A stretch of DNA of 64,000 nucleotides, from NCBI GenBank assembly GCA_945643635.1, contig CALZFC010000354.1:3542001-3606000 (forward strand). Direction: 5' to 3'. Shown here piece after piece: positions 46,152 to 56,536 of the stretch. Within the stretch, counting starts at the first letter, position 1; every line of letters begins with the position of its first letter. Position numbers and translations under genes: made by a program. This DNA comes from Allodiplogaster sudhausi. Its lineage: Eukaryota > Nematoda > Chromadorea > Rhabditida > Diplogasteridae. The notes under the pieces are model-generated. The model ran no database searches. It had not been told where the DNA came from and worked only from the letters and a program-made list of their open reading frames with translations.

Positions 46152-47383
46152 CTACTTCTCTCCTTCCTTGTCCTCTTTCTTTTCCTCCTTCTTCTCCTCC
46201 TTCTTGCCCTCCTTTCCCTCTCGCTTCGCAGCCTCTGCCACGCGCAGATCAGAGCGGTTGTCGGGAGTCTCCGAAGCCTGAAATTTACCAGAAATAATTA
46301 TATTAAAAAAAATTAACAATATTATGGTCTAATTGGCCAAAATCATTTCAACAACCTTCTTGTAATTGATGAAGACCGCCTTGATGCGGGTGATGCCGTC
46401 TCCCTTCTTGTCAGGGGTCCACAGCTGCAAAAACAACTCTTTTTATAAAGTTAAAAAAAGTATATATTATTGCTGTTTGAAAAAAACTTTCGAACCGTCT
46501 TGGGCTGCTTCTTCTTTTCCTCATCAGTCACAGCCATGTGGTAGATGGCCAGGTAGTGGCGGTTCTCCTGCGGCAGAGTGCTCGACAGTTGTTGCACCTA
46601 AACAATTTTACTTAAAAAAATTTGTTGCATTAACAAGGCTCATCACATTGTAGAGTTTAGATGGTTTTTGCTTTGGAATTTAGGAATTTCAACCCTTTCC
46701 TCATCCATTTTCATTCCTTTTTTCTAACCCTGATGGTGGTCGTCCCCTTCGCTTCGACGAATCCGAGGGGTGGGCGGACACGGAAGAGACTGTTGTCCGT
46801 GCACTTGATCTGAAGAGTCAACCGATCACCATGATTATTCAGACCGTGAATGGCGATTCTTCTTCTCATGCCTTGAAGGAGTGAGGGACGTCGAAGGGAT
46901 TCGTGATCTTGATTTCGACGGTGGGCGAGCCGTTGCTTTGCGGCTGGAAGGCCAGATGGTCGGAAGGCTCCATCTAAAAAAGGGAAAAGAGCTTTTGTTA
47001 ACAAATTTAATTTTTTTAAACATTTATTCAAATAATCATGTCCTTTTACTTTTGCTCTTGATTAAAAATAATCGCCATTTTCCCGACGATTAAAAGCATG
47101 GCATGGTTGGCTTGCACCTTGAGCTGGAATGCTGGCTCTCCTGGCCGGTTCGTAAGCACTGCGGGGGCTGAAAGAAGTGATCTTATCAGCTTTCACATCG
47201 CCTGTCGCAATTTTTTCGTTAATATGTTCACCAATTTTTTTGAGATGTTGATGATTAGATTGTTTGATGAAATTTATTTTTTAAGGAAGATGCTGCTTTT
47301 TAATAATTTATTGGACGCATTTTAGTTTAGATTTTAAAAAGAAAGATAAAGTTCTGACGACGCGCTGCCGGAGTCTCAGTCAT
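46152..47383 (-). CDS. MSP-domain protein with lysine/glutamate-rich tail
   Basis: Seven exons on the minus strand join in frame to 184 residues: 47383-47359, 47167-47118, 46973-46872, 46809-46729, 46597-46496, 46424-46356, 46277-46152. The central part has the fold signature of major sperm protein/VAP domains: VEIKITNPFDVPHSFKIKC and FRVRPPLGFVEAKGTTTIR, then NRHYLAIYHMAVTDEEKKK. The C-terminus is a string of KKEEKKEEKKED. Nematode MSP-domain proteins act in sperm cytoskeleton or as signals or scaffolds; which applies is unknown. The intron between exons 3 and 4 (46810-46871) starts with GC (TTCAAG|GCATGA), needed because no GT keeps the conserved SFK-IKC junction. The gene converges on the GMCL gene. 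Confidence 0.85.
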
Positions 47384-48190
47384 GGCCGTGGACGCTAGCG
47401 ATTCTCTTGAAGGGGAGAGCGGAAGAGAAGATGGATGAAGTGGGTTAAGTACAAGGATAAATGGCTGCTTTTATATATTTTCGCCCGGGTCCAGAAGCTT
47501 CTCTTTCATTTCCATAAAGTAAAATATGCACTCTTCCAATGTTCTTGAAAAGTGCACGTTATTTCTTCGAGGTTTTTTTTTTGCATATTTAGTTGGTCAC
47601 GTAGTTCAAAGTTCAAATCATAAAATCAGCGTGAGAAATTTTAAAAATATATCGAATAAATACTTCTTTTCTTCGTTTACCACGTGAAATGAAATGAAGT
47701 AAGCCCTTGATTTTGCTGATTAGATTAAAAAGACATTTACCGACTGCAAAGAAAGATGCAACATAGGAACCAAGATGCAAAAAGTGAAGGCGGCATCCTG
47801 GCGATGACTTATAAGTATGTAGACCTAGCAAAGTCAGTACAAACTTCCTAGACCAGTACCCAAATAGCGTCAGTTGCTCGCTGCGGTCGCACTGGCACCA
47901 AATACCCTAGAAAAACCTCGTTTCGTGTCCCAGTTTCACGATTCTGCATAACGGCACTGAAGATAAGCAGCAAAAAGAAATTTCTCATTTAAATAATAGT
48001 CCTAACAAAAAGACCAAGGAAATCCACGTAGCAAAGGTCACCAATTAAAGCGAAATGATCTCGAAGAGTTCATCGCTATGTTAGTATAATTATTAGATTA
48101 TAATTGCCCTTTAGAAGTTTCACCCCATTGTAATCCTAAACAATTCTTTCACTGGCACTCGCTCATTTCCACACAAGTTACTCTGATCAG
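47384..48190. other. Divergent intergenic region between MSP-domain and PP1 genes
   Basis: About 800 bp shared upstream region for a minus-strand sperm-type gene and a plus-strand PP1. No repeat array and no gene seen. A shared regulatory region is only a suggestion. Confidence 0.45.
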
Positions 48191-50122
48191 ATGGCCGATT
48201 CCAGCTCTTCTGGTCGTCCAAAAATAGGTATCCTATCTTTGCTCCTTCTTCTTTTTTTTCTTTTAGAAAAAAGAATCCTATTTTGCAACAAAAAAAAAAC
48301 AAACAAAAAAAAGCTGAAGAATAAATACATATTAACAAACGAGAGGTTTATCGAAGGCGCTATAAGTTGGCTCGATTTCAGACAAGGCATTCAATGTTGA
48401 TGACATCATCATTCGACTGCTGAGCGTGGGGAGACCAGGGCAGGATCTCATCAAGACGATCAAGGAGAACGAAATCATTCAGCTCTGCCATAACGCAAAG
48501 TCTCCTTCTCTTCCTTTCTCATCTTTCTGTTTTGCATCCGCTCTCCACACTTGAGAATACTTGATCAATTAAAGGCTTTGTCCGATTCGTTCGAGGCATT
48601 ATGGCATCTTGGAAAAAATAAAGTGCACAAAGAATCGAACGAGAAATGCCCTTTTGCAGACAGAGTTTCCTCTCGCAGCCTCCTCTCATCGAGATCGAGC
48701 CACCCGTCAAGATTTGCGGAGACACGCACGGGCAGTACTCGGGTCAGTGCATTCTGCTTTTTTCTTCAGGGGTGAAAAAGGAGTCCATTTTCGTAGTTAC
48801 GTCTGCATTCACTCGTATGCATGCGCATACATAATCTTCCCCGTTGAGATTCGCTGCGTCTCTTCGACCGCGGATTCTTCCCGCCGATGTCGAACTACTT
48901 GTTCCTCGGCGACTACGTCGACCGTGGCCACCAGAACATCGAGAACATCTGCCTCTTCTTCGCCTACAAGGCATCCTCCAGAGACTCGCGTAGCAAAGAG
49001 AATCTTTTGTCTGTCTGAGGTGCGCTACCCGTCGAACTTCTTCCTGCTGCGCGGCAACCACGAGTGCGCGGCCATCAACCGCGTCTACGGCTTCTACGAG
49101 GAGTGCACGCGGCGCTACCGGAGCGGGCGACTCTGGAACATCTTCCAGGTAGGAGCCTCAGCGAGGGGAGGTTGGACATCAGTCTCTGGCTATGGTTGTA
49201 ATCTTCAAGTGTATACGGTAGACTAGGGTTGAAGAGAAACATTTCTCTCCAGGACACGTTCAACATGATGCCCCTGGCGGCGTTGGTGGGCGGGCGGATT
49301 CTCTGCATGCACGGAGGACTCTCTCCGTGTCTGCACTCTCTCGACCAGCTGCGCTCCATCGTCCGTCCTCTCGACCCGCCCAATCCCTCGCTCCATCTCG
49401 ATCTCCTCTGGTCCGACCCCGAGAGCGACTTCAAGGCCAGAGACTTCCCCCCCCCTTGGATTTGCAGTTGAAGAAGAGAAGTCGTTTCAGGGATGGCAAC
49501 CCAATTCACGTGGCGTCTCGCATGTCTTCGGAGAAGACGTCGTCACCGAGTCGTGCAAGGAACTCGGCATCGATCTCATTGCCAGAGCACATCAGGTACG
49601 AAGACAGCGAGAGAGAGAGAGAGAGCGAGAGAGAGAGAAAGAGAGAAAGAGAGAGAGAGAATGGTCGGGTATGAAGAGAGGAAGATCGTAAGAGAATAAG
49701 AACATTTTCAATGCTTATAGGTCGTGCAGGATGGCTACGAATTCTTCGCGAACAGGCAGCTGGTAAGCTTGGAATATTTCATCTTGGCTATCAAGAACCG
49801 TGGAAAAGAAAGCGAGTTGATTAAAGATGACTAAAACGATATACATAAAGATGAAAAGAGATGCTTGAGGTGACCATCTTCTCGGCCCCTCACTACTGCG
49901 GACAATTCGACAACGCCGCCGCCATTATGAGTGTCGACAAGAACCTCGCCTGCTCGTTCATGGTCAGCATCCGAGCTTTTGGACAGGACTATTCCAAATA
50001 TTGACTATTTTGGAAGATAGACCCAATCCATGCCTCGACTCCTCCTCCAAATGTTCTAGGTTCTGCGGGCGGCGTCGAAGAAGCACAGAGTGGTGGGACA
50101 TGGCCGCTCCGATTCTTTTTAG
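48191..50122 (+). CDS. Ser/Thr protein phosphatase, nematode-type PP1 paralogue
   Basis: Ten exons join in frame to 324 residues: 48191-48227, 48382-48499, 48660-48742, 48849-48970, 49020-49148, 49253-49435, 49491-49595, 49721-49762, 49870-49962, 50060-50122. The metallophosphatase motifs are all present: GDTHGQY (usual GDIHG), [40 protein letters not shown], and [11 protein letters not shown] in place of SAPNYCGEFDN. The last is typical, to my knowledge, of the expanded nematode PP1-like group, often germline or sperm expressed. The C-tail ([16 protein letters not shown]) differs from canonical PP1. Metal ligands are kept, so it is probably an active phosphatase. Introns 4 (48971-49019) and 6 (49436-49490) have GC donors (AAG|GCATCC and AAG|GCCAGA). 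Confidence 0.95.
49605..49668. repeat. (GA)n array after a PP1 5' splice site
   Basis: Begins about 10 nt after the exon 7 donor (GTACGAAG at 49596). Confidence 0.8.
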
Positions 50123-50774
50123 AGATGCCAGAGAGAACGAGACTGCTCTGATCCGTTCCCGACTGCTCTAGCCTACGCCCAATAAACATGGATATTGTCG
50201 GCTGAGGAGCACACAAGGCATTTTATGGATTTATTGCAACAATACAGCACGATTATCATTTCCTACATTTTTTTTATTAAAAAACCCAACAAAATATAAT
50301 ACGAAATAAATACAGCACTCTGGTTATGTGCACAGCTGCAAAATCAAATACAGGGAATGGCAGACGGTGGCAACCATTTCCGGCACAACATTTATAGCTA
50401 TCCAACCGTTGTCCCTGAAATCTCCTAACTAGCCGACTAAGGAGTTCTTCTGCACTTCTTCTTAGGGTTAAGAAGAGACATTCAATTAGAAGTACATATC
50501 TTTCCGAGTTCTATTATTCATGCATATTTTGAGGAATCTAATTTTTTTGGTAATAATTAGTCATTAATTAATAATTCCATCAAGCCTTATTGTTCTTTGC
50601 CGATGATGATGAAGAAGATGAGTCATGCACTAATTTGAAGAAGAAAGGAAGGCGGAAAGGTATTTCAAAAACTCTCGCCTCACTCGTCTGATAGCATATC
50701 AATGAGGTGTGGAACCCCGCATCAGCAGTTGATTGTGCCGCCCATCTTAGAGAGAGAGAGAGAGAGAGAGCGAC

Positions 50775-50812
<38 letters not shown>

Positions 50813-50959
50813 GATATAGAAGAGGAAAGTAAGAGAGGCAGAGAGAAGAAGCAAGCGATGAGACCGCGGAGGAAGTTGCAAAAACAAACGAAACGAGTAG
50901 CATAAAGTTAGACGAACGCTTTTTTATGCATTGCGACGGAACTCTTTTGAGAAATACTA

Positions 50960-51460
50960 CTTTTCATCCCTCTCACACACTCTCTCTCACCCTGCCCCTC
51001 TCTCTCTCATACACTCTCTCGCATCTTTTTTTCTCCCTCTATCTCTTTCTCTTTCTCTCTTCCGTCTCTCGCCATCACAATGCCCGATCTCTGTCTGTTT
51101 GTGCTTGTACGCATCGATTATGGCATGCTGGCGTGTCCGGTCATACCGAGAAGGCAGAATCTTTCTTTCTTTCTCTCTCTCATACCCCTTTCTCTCTCTC
51201 TCTCTCGCTATCTCCTTCTCTCTATATCACTTTTCTCACTATCATTCTTTCTTTCTCTCTCTATGGTTCAATCTCTCTTGCACTCTCATTTTCACTGATC
51301 CCTACTATACCTTCCATTCACTATCACTCCTTGGAAGATTTTCTCGTACATTCTCTCTCTCTCTCTCCCTTCTCACTCTCACGTTCTCTTTTTCATTCTC
51401 GTTCTGTCTGTCTGTTGTCTCTCTCTCTCTCTCACTTTCTCTTCTTTCTCGCACTCCCTC
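50960..51460. repeat. Long CT-rich degenerate microsatellite
   Basis: About 500 bp of interrupted (CT)n with islands of unique sequence at 51065-51165 and 51290-51350. Confidence 0.8.
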
Positions 51461-52069
51461 GTTGAGATACAAGCCTTGAAACTGAGTCCATCTCTAAATT
51501 ATGTCACCCAATGGTAAATTGGCTTCATCTTTTCCGTGAACGCAGACAAGATATTCCTTAATTTTCCTCAATTTTTCTTGGAAAACTTGACCCATTGAAA
51601 TTGTTTTTCTTTGTTTGAAACTAGACAATCCTGCGGAATTACTGCAGACACCATTCCATCAGTTCGGACAAATTAGTCTCTTTCACTCTCTCCCTCTCTT
51701 ACTGTGTTTCTCTCTCAATCTCTCTCCCTCTCTCCCTCTTCCCCTCTCGCTCTCTCTCCCTCTCCTTCTCCCCCTCTCCCTCTCTCTCCCTCTCTTTCTC
51801 TCTCTCTTTCTTCCCCTCTCGCTCTCTCGCTCTCTCTTTCTCTCTCTCGTCCTCTCTCGCTGTTTCTCTCTCTCCCACATGGTAAATCGCATTAGTGAAG
51901 CTACGGCAGCCGTTGGCATGGCCGATCAGTCCCTTTTAAGGCTCTTTAAGACCACCGCCGCTCCACGTCGAAGGGAGCCAGAACAAAAAAGCCGGTTCAC
52001 TTTTCGGAGATAACCATTCGCGCGTGCCGGACGATTATTGTCAACCGTCTTTGCATACTCTGTTTACCC

Positions 52070-52072
52070 GTA

Positions 52073-52115
<43 letters not shown>

Positions 52116-52545
52116 CAATTCTAGCTATCTCTTACTATTTTCTTGCACTCTCTCGCTGTACTTTGCTCTCTCTTCTTGCGCCACTCATCGGAGGCCATTA
52201 ACTAAAATTAAGCCTCTCTCTGCCAATCTCTCTCTCTCTCTCTCTCTCTCTCATCGTTTGCCACTGATGCTCCGTGTAACTGGAAAACTTGCATAGAGAG
52301 AATGGAGTTCCGCCCTCGCGACACCTTGCCTTCTGCGCTCCATTACATGCAATGCTTCTCTTTCTCGGCCCCCTCGCATAATCGCTTGTTTTGAAACATA
52401 TTTGTCTCCCTCTCTCTAGCTCTCTCTCGAACACTCATCTCCCTCTCGCTCTCTCACTACGTCACTCTCTTACACGCTTTCCTTCTGTCTCTCTCTCCTT
52501 CTCAACTCTCTCCCTCTCTTCCTCTCTCTCTCTCTTTCTCTCTCT
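52070..52545. repeat. CT-rich microsatellite blocks
   Basis: (CT)n at 52073-52115, 52215-52252, 52405-52435 and 52470-52545 with unique spacers. Confidence 0.8.
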
Positions 52546-52703
52546 CTCTTCTCCCCGCTAAATGATGATACTTCCAGCATGCTCCAGTAATGCCTCACGA
52601 TGGCAGCGCCATCAGTGCCTAATGCGACAGGTTTTCAACTTGATTATCATTGTGTTTTCCCATTTCGTCCTTGATGTCGACGTCAAAATCGTGTTTATTT
52701 ACG

Positions 52704-52754
52704 AAACAATATTGTTTGATATATCAAACAATATTGTTTGATATATCAAACAAT
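52704..52754. repeat. Interlocked palindromic tandem repeat
   Basis: AAACAATATTGTTT and TTTGATATATCAAA, both perfect palindromes, overlap to form a 22-bp unit present 2.3 times, 51 bp in all. It can fold as cruciform or hairpins in several registers. Confidence 0.9.
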
Positions 52755-53151
52755 GAAAAACGTTGTCCAAAACAATTTTGTTGTGCGATATCCAAGCTGT
52801 TCTTCTCTAGTGTTTGGCATGTTTTTTTTCGCCTCCCTACGTATTGTCCCAGCCAGCAGAACGATTTACAGTAGCATGCAATAAAAGTGTACATTTTGGG
52901 TTTCAAGAAAGTTTATGAAATTTTCAGTGTTGCTTCTTTATTCTGTCAGAATGACGGTAGATTATTGGTTTCGTTGATATACTACTGAACGAGAAAAAAA
53001 CTAAAACTCAGTCACATTTGGGCGTGCTGCAGCAATTATTTCGTCCATGGACAAGAGACTTTTCTTCTTTGATAAGCTTCTAAAATGCATCGTCTGAAAC
53101 TAGTTGGATGAATAAAACTAAAAAATTAGAAAAAGTACAGAGACTCCGCCG

Positions 53152-54477
53152 ATGCTCGACCCGTCTCCGTGGCTGCTGGCGGCCGACATTGCACAGACGA
53201 TCGTCGCCGTGTGCCTCTTCGCCTTCTCGCTTCTTCTCATCGTCGTCTTCGCTCGAGATGCCGTCCTTCGCAGGCACTACGCCGTCTTCTCGAGTGTGTT
53301 TTTTAGCTTTTAATTTATTTGCAAAAAAACAAAATACGAAACTGTCTTTAAAAAAATCAATTTTGTTAAATTATTTTTTTAAATAATTTGGGTCTTACCG
53401 TTAAACTGAAGGTACAAAATATGTAAATTAAATAGAAGAAAAATGTTGTTTTATTCTTTTTTTCTCTCCATAATTTTACAAGTTAAAATTATCTTCTTTT
53501 TTTTCTAAAAATTAAAATTAGAATAAAACTCAAACTGAACGTTTAGTAAAATTCATTGTGGACGCCGCGACGGCGCTGCTCTACATTGGCGCCTTAGCGT
53601 GCGATGAGGCGACTCGCGCGAATGAAGCTCAGCTCATTCTCCTCATCGTTCCACTCATTCAAGTCGGGCAGAAACAATTCTTTATGTTTAATATTTTAAA
53701 GATTTATTTCTTTTTCTACATACATACATGTTGATAGAATTTTTTTTTATTACTACAGCGCAGATTTTTTTTTCTTTTCAAATTTCAGTCTGTATCAGCA
53801 ATAACGAACGGAAGATACCGTTTTCCTTGAGAGCTAGTCATACATATTTTTCAGTGCCTCCTGCTCGCGTGCGAGTGTGTTGACTGGAGCGTCGCGACGT
53901 TTCGGCCACTCCGCTTCCATCACTCCAGCCTGAGCGGTCGACTCGTGCCGCATGGTCTAGCGGCCGCTGCCGCTCTGCTCTGCGCTGCCGCGCTCATCGC
54001 CGTTAGGGCAGCTCAGCCTGAGAAGTTCCTTCCGTCTTTCGTTGTTGCTTTCTTTTTTTTCTACCTTGTATTTTCCATATGAGAACTTTAATTTCAACAA
54101 ACAATAAGATAGACAATACTTTAATGCCTTTATTACATACAATGTATAACCATTAGGAATTTATCAGGAATGGATGAAAGACCTCAATCGAACATGACAG
54201 GAGGAATATGGTAGAAAAGGGGATTCAAATTCCTCCCCCCCCCCCTCCAATTTATATGATAGGGAACTACAAAAATAGCAGTGGAATATGAGAGAAAGTC
54301 AGGCTTTCCAAACATTAAGCCCCGCCTACGAGCGGGTGGTACTCATTGTGGCCGCGGCTATGACAAGCGGCGCCGCGCTCCTCGCCGCCCTTCTCCTCTC
54401 CGCCATTCTCGTCCGCCAAAAGGAGTCACAGGCATCCAGGACGATTGGGGTTGGAGGGAGAGAGAGAGCGAGAGGGT

Positions 54478-54516
<39 letters not shown>

Positions 54517-55826
54517 TAAGAGAGTGCAAGAGAAGAGAGAAAGGGTGCAAGAGAGGAGAGAGTGAGAGGGTGCTAGAGAAAGAAGAGGGAGAAGCAAGAA
54601 ATAACGAGATAAACACGAGGGTGCCAACTGATAGATGTAACATATCTGTAACTTAATGCAACTAGGAATTTTAAAGTGTTAAATAAATTCCCTGCGGGAA
54701 GCGTAATATTTCAGAGTCATCAAATCATCTTCAACTATAAAGGAAATTTGAATGTTCATCTCTTGTATGCATTAATTAAATGGGGAAATAGTTAAAGGCT
54801 AACCAGCAGATAAATCTATTTGTCGTTCCTAATGATTCGTAAGAGTGACATGGTGTTATGAGAATAGTACATATGCTCATAACACCATGTCACTCTTACG
54901 AATCATTAGGAACGAGAATAGGATGAACAAAATTCCGGGGAATCGGAGAAGGGGTAGAGCGAGAGAGAGAGAGAGGGGCAGCGGGAGAAAAGGAGAGAGA
55001 GAGCGAGAGAGAGAGAGAGAGAGAGAGGTCTCGTGCACGTATTTCCACCACTTTCCCTCTCTCTCTCTCTCTTTCTCTCTGTTTCTCTCTATCTCCATAC
55101 CTTTCTTCCTCTCCAGCTGCACGTCCTCCTCTGCGTGGTCTGCCTTTTGCTTCCGGCCATCTCCGTCCTCGTGTTCGTCGTTCTCTCCCTTGAAGACAGA
55201 ACACCGCTCCAAGTGTCGCGATGGGTCAGTTCTAACTAACATACTTTATTTATTTTTATTCATTATCCCCTCTTCTAATTATACATAATTGTAGACTAAT
55301 ATTACAGTAATATTATTCTCTTTTCTCTCCATCTCACCCCTCTCACTCTCTCTTTCTCACTCTCTGTCTCTGTCTCTCTCTCTCTCTCTTTCTCTCTCTC
55401 TCACTCTATCACTCTCTCACTCACTCTCTCTCTCTCTTTCTCTCGCTCTCTCTCGCTCTCTCTCTCTCTCTCCAGCTGTCTGCTCTCTTGGCCGTCTCGC
55501 ACACGTTCGTCCATTCGGCCATCTTTCTCGCCCGCCATCCTGACGTACTCGTGAGTGACCTTTTTTTATTGATGTAAATATTCCTATTGTCAAATTTTTT
55601 TTATCGTTTCCGTTCAAACATTTAAAGAATATTATGCAGATTCTATAATCACTTTTAAAAACGTGTGTTTTTTTTTGTAAATCTGCTACGCTTTGAAATT
55701 GCTTACATGCATAATTTTTTTAAAATAAACTTACATATGAATGCAATTGTTCACAACAAAAATGACTTCTTTCAGGGCGCTTTAACATCGAGGCTAAAGC
55801 GACTCGCATTCATTTGTATGCGGTAG
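53152..55826 (+). CDS. Nematode 7TM receptor (serpentine type), subfamily unclear
   Basis: Seven exons join in frame to about 274 residues: 53152-53293, 53547-53662, 53855-54040, 54303-54449, 55117-55224, 55476-55550, 55776-55826. Roughly one transmembrane segment per exon: TIVAVCLFAFSLLLIVVF, AATALLYIGALA, CLLLACECVDW (TM3 end), PHGLAAAAALLCAAALIAV, ERVVLIVAAAMTSGAALLAA, LHVLLCVVCLLLPAISVLVF, LSALLAVSHTFVHSAIFLA, then a short basic tail LTSRLKRLAFICMR. The layout is that of nematode chemoreceptor-type GPCRs. The exon 3 end (54001 or 54040) and exon 4 end (54431 with a GC donor, or 54449 with GT) have two in-frame options each. Intron 4 contains a perfect 40-bp inverted repeat. Confidence 0.65.
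54450..54600. repeat. (GA)n array after the donor of receptor exon 4
   Basis: Starts right at the 5' splice site (GTTGGAGGGAGAGAG) and continues with GAGAGGGTGC units. A second GA array (54957-55028) and a CT array (55055-55115) complete the same intron. Confidence 0.85.
54823..54915. repeat. Perfect 40-bp inverted repeat (hairpin), 13-nt loop
   Basis: 54823-54862 and 54876-54915 are exact reverse complements around the loop AATAGTACATATG. It lies in intron 4 of the 7TM receptor. Possible fates are a small-RNA precursor, a foldback element or an RNA structure affecting splicing. No flanking duplication is evident. Confidence 0.95.
55320..55475. repeat. (CT)n array ending at a 3' splice site
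   Basis: CT-rich for 150 bp and directly followed by CCAG at the exon 6 acceptor (55475) of the 7TM receptor. Confidence 0.85.
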
Positions 55827-56536
55827 TCAACGTTTAGTGGTTTATTATTGTTTTTATTATTTATCTGAGTAATAAGTTATGTGTTGTTCATCATTCAACG
55901 GCTATTGTGATTTCGTGTTCTAGCTTTGCCTTAGATAGCTTCATTCTATCTGAACTGTCTGCCTTATAATTATATTCAGCCTCACATTCCTTCTTAACTC
56001 AAGAAGTTTTAATGGAAACTTTCCAGCGAATATTGTGGTGATTTTTATTGTTATATCATACCTCTAGCATATATTAAGGTAACCTTTTCCCTTTTTTCAT
56101 ATCAAAATCTTCGTACCACGGGTTTGACAAGGGCCTACTTATCACTGAATCGAACGAGTTGACATTTTACTAATGTCTTTTTTATATTTGACTAATTTTA
56201 CAATCTGATAAATATGACTATGACAAGGATTTCCAGCATTTTCATACAAGGGCGAGATGAGAAGAGGGACAGATAGAAGAAGAGAGACGATGAAATGGAC
56301 AGCAGTCAGAGATATTCAGCGAGAGGGTGATAGAGAAGCTAGAGAGAGAGAAACAAGAAGGAGAGAGAGAGAGAAGCAAGAGAGAGTGAGACAGAAGCGA
56401 GACAGAAAGAAGCGAGAGAGAGGGAGAGAGAGAGAGAAAGAAGCGATAGAGGGAAGGAGTCCGAGCGAAAGGCGTAGATCACAGTGCGAGAGGGGCCGAG
56501 CAGGCCCATGCCAGGTCAGTGTCCCCCGCCTGTGCC
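55827..56536. other. Intergenic with (GA)n array 56335-56450
   Basis: Upstream region of the membrane-protein gene at 56537. No gene seen; the open frame 56257-56565 is an Arg/Glu product of the GA array. Confidence 0.5.

Larger units (their letters stand above)
50123..53151. other. Intergenic, dominated by CT/GA arrays; no gene recognised
   Basis: GA array 50745-50812 and CT-rich blocks at 50960-51460, 51680-51880 and 52070-52545. On the minus strand 50750-50580 is open (TADAGFHTSLICYQTSEARV ... stop) with an AAG acceptor-like site, a conceivable terminal exon without partners. A nested palindrome lies at 52704-52754. Confidence 0.45.

Noticed and set aside
50926..51479. Two overlapping frames of about 180 codons
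   Set aside because: Low-complexity Ser/Leu/Phe from CT repeats, no splice context or motif.
51885..52013. Plus-strand frame reading ISEATAAVGMADQSLLRL and a basic tail
   Set aside because: Non-repetitive but isolated; no partner exons or recognised motif, so not called a gene.
54432..54449. GC donor GGCATCC at the end of receptor exon 4
   Set aside because: An in-frame GT donor at 54450 exists, so it was not counted among the GC-AG introns.
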